Assembly: GCF_011008905.1 (NCBI RefSeq)
Contig: NZ_JAAIVI010000017.1
Span: 372,001 to 436,000, forward strand
From: Wenzhouxiangella sp. XN201
Lineage (GTDB): Bacteria; Pseudomonadota; Gammaproteobacteria; Xanthomonadales; Wenzhouxiangellaceae
DNA length: 64,000 bases
Reading direction: 5' to 3'
Part shown: positions 12,486 through 21,279 of the stretch, in pieces
Layout of the letters: each line of letters begins with the position of its first letter
How positions within the stretch are numbered: the stretch's first letter is position 1
Notes under the pieces: model-generated
What the model was told of the DNA's origin: nothing
What the model saw: the letters and a program-made list of their open reading frames with translations, nothing else
The model's database searches: none
Position numbers and translations under genes: made by a program

Positions 12486-15242
12486 CTACTCCTGGGCTTC
12501 TTCTTCCGAATCCTGCTCAAAGTCTCCGGCCACTGCGTAGCTGAGCTTTTCCGGGTCGAGATGTTCGCGCACCGCCTGGCTGACCTCTTCGGCACTCAGT
12601 TCGCTGACTTTCTGCTCGAATTCGGCCTGGTGGAACATGTCGCGATCCAGGTAAAGGTTGCTGTTGAGCATCGACATCAACTGGCCGTCATTGCTGCGCG
12701 CCAGTTCGAGCTGTTGCAGGTAGCCGCGACGACCTTCGGCCACTTCAGCTTCGTCGAAGCCGTTGTCAATGGCATCGTTGAGTACCTCGAACAGCACCTC
12801 GATCAGTCGCTCACGATTTTCGGGTGCGTACATGGCGTAGGCATAGAAGGATCCGTTTTCGTCGATGCTGTCGGCATTGAAGGTGCCGCCGACGCCGTAG
12901 CTCAATCCCTCCTCGTTGCGTATGCGATCGTCCAGGCGCGAGCTCAGAAAGCCGCCGCCGAGCAGGTGCCCGGCCAGCTTGAGTGCCGGATAGTCGGGAT
13001 GCTCATCGTTCATCCGGATTGCGTGCGTGGCAAGCAGCCCGGCGTTGGCCTTGTCATCGAGCTGGGCTTCCAGAACCGCCGGTTCGGGCTGGAAATAAGG
13101 ACGCTCGTAGCGCTCGTAGGCAATCTCCGGGGTCCAGTCCCCAAACAGGGATTCCAGGGCATCCTTTACTTCCTCGGCGTCGAAATCTCCGACGAAACTG
13201 ATGGTCGTGCCGGGACCGAAGCCGTAGAAACGCGCGTGAAAATCGACCAGTTGCTGGCGTTCAACGGCCTTGATCCGAGCCTCGACCTCTTCGTAGCTGG
13301 CCGTATATTCAGGGTGATCCGGTGGATACTGATTGGCGTGACGCCGCAGCTTGTGCGAGGCCACCGACATCGGGTCGTCCTGTGCCTGGTCCAGTCGGGT
13401 CAACTGTTGGCGTCGCAATTCTTCCAGTTCGGAGGCCTCGAAGGTCGGATTGCGCAGCACTTCCGCGGTGAGTGCCAGCAGTTCACCGAGATTGCCCCGC
13501 GTGCTTTCCATGCTGGCCGACAGATCGCTGTTGCCGCCAATTCGCAGGGTTGACTGCAGCTCGCTGACGCGATCCCGGATTGCCTGTCGGTCGTATTGCT
13601 CCGAACCGCGCATCAGCATGCTGGCGGTCGTGCCGGATGGCTTGGGCCCGCGCAGTGTTTCGAGCGTGCCCATGCGCATCGTGATCTGGCCCTGGACCCG
13701 ATCGCCGCGCGTCTCCTTGGGCATAAGGACCACCTCGGCGCCGTTGGACAACTCGAAACGGACCAGCCGTTCCTCGATGTTTTCGGCCGAGGGATCGAAA
13801 GACTCGCCTTCGCTGCGCCCTTCGCGACCTTGGTAGTCGGCGAGCAGCTTTTCGGCATCCGGCGCGTCGGGGATTTCCGCACGTTGCGGCTCGTCTTCGG
13901 GAATGAATTGGCCGATGGTGCGGTTGTCGCGCGTGAGATAGGTGTTGGCCACGCGCACCACGTCATCGACCGTGACTTGGTCGAGCCGGTCACGGTTGAG
14001 CAGCATCAGCCGCCAGTCGCCGGCGGCCGCCCATTCACTAAGCTGGATGCCGACACGGTTGGAGTCGTTGAGGGTGACTTCAACATTGCGCTTGAGTGCA
14101 TTGACGGCACGTTGCACTTCGGTCTCGGTCGGCGGATTGTCCTCGAGGGCGTCGATCGTCTCCACCAGGGCATTGCGTGCCGCGGCGAGATCGTCGTCCT
14201 TGTCGACCTGGGCGAAGGCCATCAGCAGGGCGGGCTCACCCAGCGACATTGCGAATGTTCCGACCTGGCTGGCCAGTTCTTCAACCACCAGGGCCTGATG
14301 GAGGCGCCCCGAGGGTGCCTCGCCAAGTACGTGCGAGAGTACCTGAACAGCGGCGGCGTCCTCGTGCGCTGCGGCCGGAACATGCCAGGCGCCCAGCACC
14401 ATCTGAAACTCGCCGGAGCGTCGCACGTTGACGCTGCGCTCGCCGTCCTGGACCGGGTCACGGGTGTAGGTCGGCCAGAGTTTCATGTCGCCGCTGCGCT
14501 CGGGTGCCGGAATGGCACCGAAGTGTTCATTGACCTGGGCTAGGGCCTGTTCGGGCTCGAAGTTGCCCGACAGGATCAGTATGGCGTTGTCGGGCTGGTA
14601 GTAACGGCGATAGAAGTCCCGCAGGCGCTCGACTGGCACGTTCTCGATGTCGGAGCGCGCGCCAATGGTCGAGCGACCGTAGCCGTGCCACAGGTAGGCG
14701 GTGGCCATGACGCGCTGCATCAGCACGCGGAATGGACTGTTCTCACCGATTTCGAATTCGTTGCGTACGACCGTCATTTCCGATTCCAGGTCCTCGCCGT
14801 CGATCAGCGAGTTGACCATACGGTCGGCTTCCATGCCGAGGGCCCATTCGAGGTTTTCCTCGCCGGCCGGCAGGGTCTGGAAATAATTGGTGCGGTCGTA
14901 CCAGGTGGTGCCGTTGGCCCGCCCGCCGCGTTCGGAGATTTCGGCCTTGATGTCTTCGTGCTTCTCGGTGCCGTAGAACACCATGTGCTCGAGCAGGTGC
15001 GCCATCCCGGTCTCGCCGTAGCTCTCATGCTTGGACCCGACAAAATAGGTGATGTTGATGGTGGTTGTCGGGCGGCTCGCGTCCGGCATAAGCAGTACCT
15101 TGAGCCCGTTGTCGAGCTGGTATTCGCTGATACCTTCGACCGAAGTGACATGTTCGATTTCTGCCGCCTGCGCCAAAGGCAACAGCGTGAACAACGACAG
15201 GGCAAGCAAGAGTTCAACAAAGGTTCGTGCAAAGGACTGCAT
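12486..15242 (-). CDS. Periplasmic M16 (pitrilysin/insulinase) zinc peptidase
   Basis: A 918-aa secreted peptidase with tandem M16 halves. Residues 1-27 are a typical Sec signal peptide ending LAQA. The N-terminal half carries the inverted zinc motif HLLEH (H82, E85, H86) and a downstream candidate ligand Glu in VRNEFE (about 76 residues later). The C-terminal half lacks HXXEH, as expected for the non-catalytic half. An upstream in-frame start at 15314 is possible, but the ATG at 15242 has GGAGAG seven bases before it and places the signal peptide at the terminus. Substrates are probably small unfolded peptides in the periplasm. Confidence 0.92.
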   Translation of the reverse strand: MQSFARTFVELLLALSLFTLLPLAQAAEIEHVTSVEGISEYQLDNGLKVLLMPDASRPTTTINITYFVGSKHESYGETGMAHLLEHMVFYGTEKHEDIKAEISERGGRANGTTWYDRTNYFQTLPAGEENLEWALGMEADRMVNSLIDGEDLESEMTVVRNEFEIGENSPFRVLMQRVMATAYLWHGYGRSTIGARSDIENVPVERLRDFYRRYYQPDNAILILSGNFEPEQALAQVNEHFGAIPAPERSGDMKLWPTYTRDPVQDGERSVNVRRSGEFQMVLGAWHVPAAAHEDAAAVQVLSHVLGEAPSGRLHQALVVEELASQVGTFAMSLGEPALLMAFAQVDKDDDLAAARNALVETIDALEDNPPTETEVQRAVNALKRNVEVTLNDSNRVGIQLSEWAAAGDWRLMLLNRDRLDQVTVDDVVRVANTYLTRDNRTIGQFIPEDEPQRAEIPDAPDAEKLLADYQGREGRSEGESFDPSAENIEERLVRFELSNGAEVVLMPKETRGDRVQGQITMRMGTLETLRGPKPSGTTASMLMRGSEQYDRQAIRDRVSELQSTLRIGGNSDLSASMESTRGNLGELLALTAEVLRNPTFEASELEELRRQQLTRLDQAQDDPMSVASHKLRRHANQYPPDHPEYTASYEEVEARIKAVERQQLVDFHARFYGFGPGTTISFVGDFDAEEVKDALESLFGDWTPEIAYERYERPYFQPEPAVLEAQLDDKANAGLLATHAIRMNDEHPDYPALKLAGHLLGGGFLSSRLDDRIRNEEGLSYGVGGTFNADSIDENGSFYAYAMYAPENRERLIEVLFEVLNDAIDNGFDEAEVAEGRRGYLQQLELARSNDGQLMSMLNSNLYLDRDMFHQAEFEQKVSELSAEEVSQAVREHLDPEKLSYAVAGDFEQDSEEEAQE

Positions 15243-15339
15243 CGGCAATCTCTCCGTTTGTTCCGGATGACAGGCTACAGGGTGCCCGATCAGGTCGTGA
15301 AGTGAGCGTGACAAAAGTCACGGCCGGGCGAATCGCTGA

Positions 15340-15984
15340 TTAATTCTCGGCTGCCGTATCGCCCCAAATGGCTTCCAGGCGCTGATCGCGCCCGCAGCTC
15401 CAGCGGTAGTACTTGTAGCGCACCGAATTCTTGCGGTAGTAGTCCTGGTGGTAGTCCTCGGCCGCGTAGAAAGCCTCGAAGGGCTCGATGGTCACGGCAA
15501 ACGGCTGGTCGAATCGACCGGAAGACTCGAGCGCCTCCAGGGAGGCGTGAGCCTGCTCGGACTGTTCGTCATCGTGGACGAAGATGGCCGGGCGGTAGCT
15601 TTCGCCACGATCGCAAAATTGGCCACCGCCGTCGAAAGGATCGACGTTGCGCCAGTAGATTTCGAGTAACTGCCCGTAGTCGACCTTCTCCGGGTCGTAG
15701 ACCACCTGGACCACTTCCAGGTGCCCGGTCCCGCCACGAACCACTTGATCGTAGGTTGGGTTTTCGACGTGTCCGCCGCTGAAGCCGGAGACGGTTTCGA
15801 TCACGCCCTCAACCTTGTCGTAGGGTGGCTCCATGCACCAGAAACAGCCGCCAGCGAAGGTCGCCCGCGCATGCTCTTTGTCATCTGCCATTGCTGAGTG
15901 CATGACGATGAGCAGGACGAACACGATCGCAGCGGCGAAGGGTCGCAAATAGTTGCGTTCATCTGCGTTCATCTGCGGTTTCAT
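15340..15984 (-). CDS. msrA: Exported peptide-methionine (S)-S-oxide reductase
   Basis: A 214-aa MsrA with active site GCFWC (nucleophile C47) and the family blocks GGHVENPTY and a C-terminal WSCGRD Cys that can resolve the disulfide. A hydrophobic segment at about residues 14-31 ends in a signal-peptidase-like site before DDKEH, so the protein is predicted periplasmic or membrane-held. The first ten codons lie inside a half copy of repeat R1. A later start is conceivable, but the hydrophobic export signal begins directly after the repeat. The start is four bases from the msrB stop, so the two are translationally coupled. MsrA repairs the S epimer of methionine sulfoxide. Confidence 0.92.
   Translation of the reverse strand: MKPQMNADERNYLRPFAAAIVFVLLIVMHSAMADDKEHARATFAGGCFWCMEPPYDKVEGVIETVSGFSGGHVENPTYDQVVRGGTGHLEVVQVVYDPEKVDYGQLLEIYWRNVDPFDGGGQFCDRGESYRPAIFVHDDEQSEQAHASLEALESSGRFDQPFAVTIEPFEAFYAAEDYHQDYYRKNSVRYKYYRWSCGRDQRLEAIWGDTAAEN
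15954..15980 (-). repeat. R1 half copy at the msrA start
   Basis: Two to three phased units of CGCAGATGAA type on the minus strand, matching one terminus of the R1 elements at 722-876 and 51842-51972. It lies within the first codons of msrA, where it encodes KPQMNADER-like residues. Confidence 0.65.
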
Positions 15985-15988
15985 GAAT

Positions 15989-16537
15989 TCATTCGCCCCG
16001 GCGCAGCTCAGGAAGGGATTCGCCTTCCGGGACGAATTCCAGCGCCACGCCGTTGTTGCACCAGCGCTGGCCGGTCGGTTCCGGCCCGTCGTCGAAGACG
16101 TGCCCCTGGTGACCGCCGCAGCGTGCGCAGTGGTATTCGGTGCGCGGCCAGATCAGGCGAAAATCCTTCTTTGTGTCGACATGTTCGGCATGCATCGGCT
16201 GGTAGAAGCTGGGCCAGCCGGTGCCTGATTCGAACTTGTGCTCGCTCGAGAAAAGCGGCAGAAAGCAGCCGGCGCAGATGTAGATGCCAGCCCGCTTCTC
16301 GTCATTGAGGGGGCTGCTACGAGAGGGTTCGGTGCCTTCGCGTCGCAGCACGCGGAACTGTTCGGGCGTGAGAATTTCGCGCCACTGACGCGCTTCAAGT
16401 TCGAGGGTTTCGAAAGACATTGGGCCATCTCCCGCATGTCCCCACCTTCCGGCCGCGCCTAGCCACACCAGTGGAAGCGACAGGGTCGCCAGCTTCATCA
16501 GGCGCCGACGCGTGGGGTTCATGCAACGTGATTCCAT
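15989..16537 (-). CDS. msrB: Exported peptide-methionine (R)-S-oxide reductase
   Basis: A 182-aa MsrB. Two CXXC pairs (CAGC and CARC) form the structural zinc site, and the catalytic cysteine is in RWCNNGVALEF. The N-terminus TRRRLMK followed by a hydrophobic stretch resembles a Tat signal peptide, so it is probably exported folded. Possible starts are the ATGs at 16537 and 16522; the longer frame to 16609 adds unconserved residues. It is followed at four bases by msrA, giving a periplasmic pair that repairs both epimers of methionine sulfoxide. Confidence 0.92.
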   Translation of the reverse strand: MESRCMNPTRRRLMKLATLSLPLVWLGAAGRWGHAGDGPMSFETLELEARQWREILTPEQFRVLRREGTEPSRSSPLNDEKRAGIYICAGCFLPLFSSEHKFESGTGWPSFYQPMHAEHVDTKKDFRLIWPRTEYHCARCGGHQGHVFDDGPEPTGQRWCNNGVALEFVPEGESLPELRRGE

Positions 16538-16584
16538 ATCTGGATTGGACCAGAACGCGCATGATGGGTTCGTGAAGGAGGAGT

Positions 16585-16612
16585 CCGGTGGCGCAAGATC
16601 CTGCGCCACCGG
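16585..16612 (-). terminator. Strong hairpin between the lipoprotein gene and msrB
   Basis: Perfect 11-bp stem CCGGTGGCGCA/TGCGCCACCGG with a 6-nt loop. It lies downstream of the lipoprotein stop and upstream of msrB. No T-run follows, so its terminating strength is uncertain. Confidence 0.45.
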
Positions 16613-16635
16613 GTATCAGCCCTGCGGTGCGGCGG

Positions 16636-17130
16636 TCAGAAACCGCCGGACTCGTCCATGCCCTGCGGTATGGAATCGATGTAGCGCATCAGAGTTTCGG
16701 CTTCGAACTTTTCAGCCTGGAGCTGAGCCAGGGTGTAGCAACGTTGCCGGTCTTTCAAGCGAGTGCCGGTCGTTTGCTGGCGAAAGCACACGACTTCGTC
16801 CTCGACATCTCCGACCAGCAGATTGAGCATGCTCGAACGCAGTTCGTAGAGGCGGGTCCGGTTGTTCATGGGGATCTGGTCGATCTCGGTCGCGTCTCCC
16901 ACCAGCTCGTCCATATTGGCCAGGATTTCGTCCAGGCGTTCCCACTCCTTCTCATCGAGCTCGCGCGGTTCCCCGTCCTTCAGGTTGGCCCGCAGCTTGG
17001 CCGTCTCCTGCTGGAACTCCTCGATCGGCATGGCGAACGGATCGTTCGGGGAAGGGGTTCTCTGCGGGGTGGTGGCGCAGGCGGCAAGCACGAGGGCGCT
17101 GACAACAGCGAGCAATACTGATTTCATCAT
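16636..17130 (-). CDS. Hypothetical lipoprotein
   Basis: A 164-aa protein of unknown function. Residues 1-17 are hydrophobic and followed by the lipobox LAAC with C18, so it is predicted to be a lipid-anchored envelope protein. The mature part is acidic and mainly helical, with two cysteines (in VVCFRQQ and RQRCYTL) that could form a disulfide. I do not recognise the family. It is on the same strand as msrB-msrA and lies just downstream of what appears to be the ancestral parE terminus. Confidence 0.75.
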   Translation of the reverse strand: MMKSVLLAVVSALVLAACATTPQRTPSPNDPFAMPIEEFQQETAKLRANLKDGEPRELDEKEWERLDEILANMDELVGDATEIDQIPMNNRTRLYELRSSMLNLLVGDVEDEVVCFRQQTTGTRLKDRQRCYTLAQLQAEKFEAETLMRYIDSIPQGMDESGGF

Positions 17131-17176
17131 CTGGCAAACTCCACGAAGCGTTTCGTAATTGAGCGGCGATTATGGC

Positions 17177-17212
17177 ATGGCTTTCACTGTCAGTACCAGT
17201 GCTGAAAGCCAT
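17177..17212 (-). terminator. Hairpin after the displaced parE terminus
   Basis: Perfect 10-bp inverted repeat ATGGCTTTCA/TGAAAGCCAT with a 16-nt loop. It starts three bases after the stop codon of the parE 3' fragment on the minus strand. The position suggests the original parE terminator, left next to the displaced gene end. No such hairpin follows the stop of the intact parE. Confidence 0.5.
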
Positions 17213-17214
17213 TT

Positions 17215-17289
17215 TCAGACCTCGATTTCCGCCAAATTTCCCTTTTCCTCCAGCCAGGCACGCCGGTCGGCGGCGCGTTTCTTGCCCAG
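17215..17289 (-). pseudogene. Detached 3' end of parE (direct repeat copy A)
   Basis: These 75 bp encode, with a TGA stop, the same C-terminal 24 residues as the intact parE that ends at 19293. Over 73 aligned bases (17217-17289 against 19295-19367) I count four differences, and all four are silent in the ParE frame. No parE sequence exists upstream of it. It is therefore either a displaced gene end or one side of an integration site. It sits about 230 bp before the EAL gene and is followed by a terminator-like hairpin. Confidence 0.8.
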
Positions 17290-17519
17290 TAGCCCTTCAT
17301 AATTGCAAGAGTTCCGACTTTGGAAGCCCTCAGTCGTTTCGGGGGCCACGCGTGCAGTCGGACGGCTCTGCTGATAGTCTGAATCGGCAAATCTGTATTG
17401 GGCAGATATCATTTGCCCAGAATGCGAGTGCATTGCAGGGCGATGCGCGCTTTGGAGAAGGCGGTGGCCTCGTGAGGGTGCACCGTTGCCGATGAACTGC
17501 GGTGGAGGGGTCTCGCATC

Positions 17520-19178
17520 ATGAATGCTCTATTGACTCGCGTGACGAGAGAACTGCCGTCGGTGCAATCCCGCTGGCTTCGCCATCTGTTGAAGAGTGTG
17601 GGGTTGCTGGCACTGCTTTGGGGCTGTTGGCTTCTTGTGTACAACACCGGCGGAGCCAGTGGTGCTTATACCTACGTCATGCTTCTGCCGGTACTGCTCG
17701 CGGCCGCTGCCTATGGACTGGCCGGTGGACTGGCGATGGCCCTGGCCGGTTCGCTGTTGATCGGACCCTTCATGCCACTTGATGTCGCTGATGCGACCGC
17801 TCAGCCGCTCGAACACTGGCTGGTTCGCGGAGGCGTCTTCCTGATGGTCGGTACCGTAGCCGGGGGATTGTTCGATTTTCTCCGACAGGCGGCGCGCAAG
17901 CAGATCCGGGCGGCGCGCGTTGATTCCACGTCCGGGCTGCTCAATCAGACTGCTCTCAAGCACGACCTCGGTGTGAGGATCGCCAACCCCGAGGCCGGTA
18001 CGCTGGCGGTCGTACTTGTGAGAGCGACTGATCTTGTCGAACTGGTCGATGTCATCGGCATCGAACGGGCGGATCGCGTCATGGGCGAACTGGGAGACCA
18101 CCTTCAGCGCGTCTGTCCCGAGTTGCGGTGTGTATACCGCTTCAGCACTTCCGAACTGGCTTGCATCGCACGAACAAGAGGGCATCGTGAATTGAAGCGG
18201 CTCGCTCGCAGGGTGCACGATGTTGCCGGTACCTCCATGGAGGTCGATGATGCACCCGTTCGGATCGAGCCTGCGCTAGGAATCGGGCACGCAGGAGGCG
18301 AGGGTGAAATCCAACCGCAGGAGTATATCCGGCGGGCACGTGTCGCCTTGCGCAGGGCGATTTCAGGCGAATCCAAGTGGGTCACCTACGAGCCCGCGCT
18401 GGAAAGTTCCGGCGGTGAGTCCATGCAGTTGATCGCCCGGGCCGAAAAGGCCCTTGAGAGAGGCGAGTTCGAGCTGCATTACCAGCCCAAATTGACTCTG
18501 GATCGGCGCGAGCCGGCCGGCGCGGAAGCACTGATCCGGTGGCGCGCCAGCGACGGTCTGGTGGCTCCCGGCGCGTTCATGCCCAAGCTGGAAAATACCA
18601 GCCTGATTCAATCATTTACGCAGTTTGTCTTGCGGACCGCAACTGACTTCGCGCGCAGCGGCATCCTGGTCCCGGTCAGCATCAATTTCGCACCACGCAA
18701 CCTTGCCGACGATACGCTCGTCAACGAATTGATCAAGGGGTTGCGCGAGACGGGAACACCACCGGAGCATATGGAGATCGAAATCACCGAGTCAACACTG
18801 ATGCGCGAGCCCGAAACGGCCATTCGGCTGTTGAGCCGTCTGCGTGATCATGGCGTCGGGGTCAGCATTGACGACTTCGGCACGGGCTACTCATCCTTCG
18901 CCTACTTGAGGCGGCTGCCGGCAACGAACCTCAAGATCGATCGCGCGTTCATTCGACCCCTCGAGGGTGATGGCAAGAGCCGCCGGCTCGTGCTCGCCAT
19001 GATCGAGGCTGCACATTCTCTCGATATGAGCGTGACTGCGGAGGGGGTGGAGACTGAAGCGCAGGCCACCATTCTGGCCGAACTGGGCTGCGAGTTGGGG
19101 CAGGGATTTCTCTGGAGCCCTGCGCTGCCTGGTGACGAACTGCGCGCCTGGCTGGACCGCTGGCGCAGTACCACCTGA
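17520..19178 (+). CDS. Membrane EAL protein with degenerate GGDEF domain
   Basis: A 552-aa protein. Residues about 22-125 form an N-terminal membrane domain with about four helices. The next domain (about 135-285) has the GGDEF fold but reads SELACIA where the signature should be, so it cannot be a typical cyclase. The C-terminal EAL domain (about 300-545) is intact: EALIRW, EITES, DDFGTGYSS, LKID and AEGVET. It is predicted to degrade c-di-GMP at the membrane. GGAGGGG lies about nine bases before the ATG at 17520; a GTG at 17502 is less likely. This is the only gene in the segment bounded by the two parE 3'-end copies. Confidence 0.92.
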   Translation: MNALLTRVTRELPSVQSRWLRHLLKSVGLLALLWGCWLLVYNTGGASGAYTYVMLLPVLLAAAAYGLAGGLAMALAGSLLIGPFMPLDVADATAQPLEHWLVRGGVFLMVGTVAGGLFDFLRQAARKQIRAARVDSTSGLLNQTALKHDLGVRIANPEAGTLAVVLVRATDLVELVDVIGIERADRVMGELGDHLQRVCPELRCVYRFSTSELACIARTRGHRELKRLARRVHDVAGTSMEVDDAPVRIEPALGIGHAGGEGEIQPQEYIRRARVALRRAISGESKWVTYEPALESSGGESMQLIARAEKALERGEFELHYQPKLTLDRREPAGAEALIRWRASDGLVAPGAFMPKLENTSLIQSFTQFVLRTATDFARSGILVPVSINFAPRNLADDTLVNELIKGLRETGTPPEHMEIEITESTLMREPETAIRLLSRLRDHGVGVSIDDFGTGYSSFAYLRRLPATNLKIDRAFIRPLEGDGKSRRLVLAMIEAAHSLDMSVTAEGVETEAQATILAELGCELGQGFLWSPALPGDELRAWLDRWRSTT

Positions 19179-19292
19179 AAGTCGTTCAGAATAGGCCGTA
19201 GCAGGCTAAACGCTTCAGCCCGTTGCCCGAACGCGATTGAAGATAATGAGCGATAGGCGCGGCCTGCGTGGCCCGGGCCGGATGGGCGTTGC

Positions 19293-21182
19293 TTAGACCT
19301 CGATCTCCGCCAGATTCCCCTTTTCCTCCAGCCAGGCACGTCGGTCGGCGGCGCGTTTCTTGCCCAGCAACATGTCCATCAGGGCGTCGGTCTGCGCCGG
19401 GTCGTCGACCGTCAGTTGCAGCAGGCGGCGCGTGTCGGGGTCGATGGTGGTTTCGCGAAGCTGCAGCGGGCTCATTTCGCCCAGGCCCTTGAAGCGGGTT
19501 TCGGTGACCTTGCCCTTGAGCTTCTCGGCTTCGATGCGGGCGAATAGTCCCTTGCGCTCTTCGTGATCGAGTGCGTAGAAGGTCTGCTTGCCCACATCGA
19601 TGCGAAACAGCGGCGGCATGGCCACGAACACCCGGCCGGCGTCGACCAGCGGCCGGAAGTGCTTGAGAAACAGGGCGGATAACAGGGTGGCGATGTGCAG
19701 GCCGTCTGAATCGGCGTCGGCCAGGATGATGACCTTGCCGTAGCGGAGTTTGCCCAGGTCGTCGGAACCCGGGTCGACGCCGATGGCGATCGCCAGGTCA
19801 TGGACTTCCTGCGACTGCAGAACCTGGGCCGGGTCGGTCTCCCAGGTGTTGAGGATCTTGCCCCTGAGCGGCATGATCGCCTGGTACTCGCGGTTGCGCG
19901 CCTGCTTGGCGCTGCCTCCCGCCGAGTCCCCTTCCACCAGGAACAGTTCGGTTTCTTCCAGATCGGTTGAAGCGCAGTCGGCCAGCTTGCCGGGCAGGGC
20001 CGGGCCGGCGGTGACCTTGCGACGGGCGACCTTCTTGCGCGCCTTCTGGCGCTTGAGCGCATTGTCGATGGCCAGCTTTGCAATGGTCTCGCCGTCGTTG
20101 ACGTGCTTGTTCAGCCACAGGGCGAAGGCGTCCTTGACCACGCCCGAGACGAAGCTGGCGGCCGATCTTGACGACAGCCGCTCCTTGGTCTGGCCCGAGA
20201 ACTGCGGATCCTCGAGCTTGATCGACAGCAAGAAACTGAGCCGTTCCCAGACGTCCTCCGGGGCCAGCTTGACGCCTCTGGGAAGCAGGCTGCGGATCTC
20301 GCAGAACTCGCGCAGGGCTTCGATCAGTCCGGTTCTCAGGCCGTTGGTGTGCGTTCCGCCGGCCGGGGTGGGAATCAGGTTGACGTAGGATTCCTGGACC
20401 AGCTCGCCCTCGGGGACCCAGGCCAGCGCCCACTGGGCCTCCTGGTCGGCACCTGAGAACTCGCCGGTGAAAGGCTTTTCAGGGACCCGCTCGAAACCCT
20501 CGAGGCTCTCGGTCAGGTAGTCGGTCAGACCGTCTTCGAACTGCCAGGTCTCTGTCTCATTGTTGGCGCGGTCGTCGAGTTTGACTTCCAGGCCGGGACA
20601 GAGGATGGCCTTGGCCTTGAGCAAGTGCTTCAGGCGCGGGCGTGAAATGTTGGGCGAGTCGAAGTACTGCGGATCCGGCCAGAAATGCACCCGGGTTCCG
20701 GTGTTGCGCTTGCCGACCGAGTCGACGACCGTCAGCGGCGCATTGGTCTCGCCGCCTGCGAAGCTGATCTCGTGTTCCTCGCCATTGCGTTTGATGCGGC
20801 AGATGAGCTTCTTCGACAGGGCATTGACCACCGACACGCCCACGCCGTGCAGCCCGCCGGAGAACTTGTAGTTCTTGCCCGAAAACTTGCCGCCGGCGTG
20901 CAGGCGCGTAAGGATGAGTTCGACACCCGGGAGTTTGTGCTCCGGATGCGGGTCGACCGGCATGCCGCGACCGTCGTCGGTGACTTCGATCGAGCCGTCC
21001 TCGTGCAGGACCACGTCGATGTGTTTGGCATATCCGGCCAGGGCCTCGTCGACGGCGTTGTCGACCACCTCGGCCACCAGGTGATTGGGCCGGGTGGTGT
21101 CGGTATACATGCCCGGCCGGCGCCGGACCGGCTCCAGGCCCTGGAGGACTTCGATGTCGGAGGCTTGATACTGACTGCTCAT
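19293..21182 (-). CDS. parE: DNA topoisomerase IV subunit B
   Basis: A 629-aa ParE, the normal family length. It is the ATPase subunit that, with ParC, decatenates daughter chromosomes. The N-terminal GHKL domain has VVDNAVDEAL, TDDGRGMPV and GLHGVGVSVVNALS. The TOPRIM part has VEGDSAGGS and DADSDG. The frame is open to 21326, but homology begins at MSSQYQASDIEVLQGLEPV, so I take 21182. An R1 half repeat lies directly upstream. The last 24 codons are duplicated 2.08 kb away at 17215-17289 with only silent changes. Confidence 0.96.
   Translation of the reverse strand: MSSQYQASDIEVLQGLEPVRRRPGMYTDTTRPNHLVAEVVDNAVDEALAGYAKHIDVVLHEDGSIEVTDDGRGMPVDPHPEHKLPGVELILTRLHAGGKFSGKNYKFSGGLHGVGVSVVNALSKKLICRIKRNGEEHEISFAGGETNAPLTVVDSVGKRNTGTRVHFWPDPQYFDSPNISRPRLKHLLKAKAILCPGLEVKLDDRANNETETWQFEDGLTDYLTESLEGFERVPEKPFTGEFSGADQEAQWALAWVPEGELVQESYVNLIPTPAGGTHTNGLRTGLIEALREFCEIRSLLPRGVKLAPEDVWERLSFLLSIKLEDPQFSGQTKERLSSRSAASFVSGVVKDAFALWLNKHVNDGETIAKLAIDNALKRQKARKKVARRKVTAGPALPGKLADCASTDLEETELFLVEGDSAGGSAKQARNREYQAIMPLRGKILNTWETDPAQVLQSQEVHDLAIAIGVDPGSDDLGKLRYGKVIILADADSDGLHIATLLSALFLKHFRPLVDAGRVFVAMPPLFRIDVGKQTFYALDHEERKGLFARIEAEKLKGKVTETRFKGLGEMSPLQLRETTIDPDTRRLLQLTVDDPAQTDALMDMLLGKKRAADRRAWLEEKGNLAEIEV
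19295..19367 (-). repeat. parE 3'-end direct repeat, copy B (in the intact gene)
   Basis: Partner of the fragment at 17217-17289: 69 of 73 bases identical, same orientation, 2078 bp apart. Together they bracket the EAL gene like left and right attachment sites. I found no integrase between them. Confidence 0.75.
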
Positions 21183-21207
21183 ATGGAGGTTCAGGAGTCG
21201 TTGAGGG

Positions 21208-21235
21208 CGCAGATGAACGCAGATTAACGCAGATT
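21208..21235 (+). repeat. R1 half copy upstream of parE
   Basis: Three phased units (CGCAGATGAA, CGCAGATTAA, CGCAGATT) in the gap between the divergent parE and Nmad3 genes. Only one terminus of the R1 element is present. Confidence 0.65.
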
Positions 21236-21279
21236 GGTGCGCAGCGGGTGAGGTGAAAGCCCGTGTGTCCTCTGGCACG

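Noticed and set aside
16636-19292. Full genomic island after parE
   Set aside because: Only the 2.08-kb segment lies between the parE-end copies; the lipoprotein and msr genes lie outside and look native.
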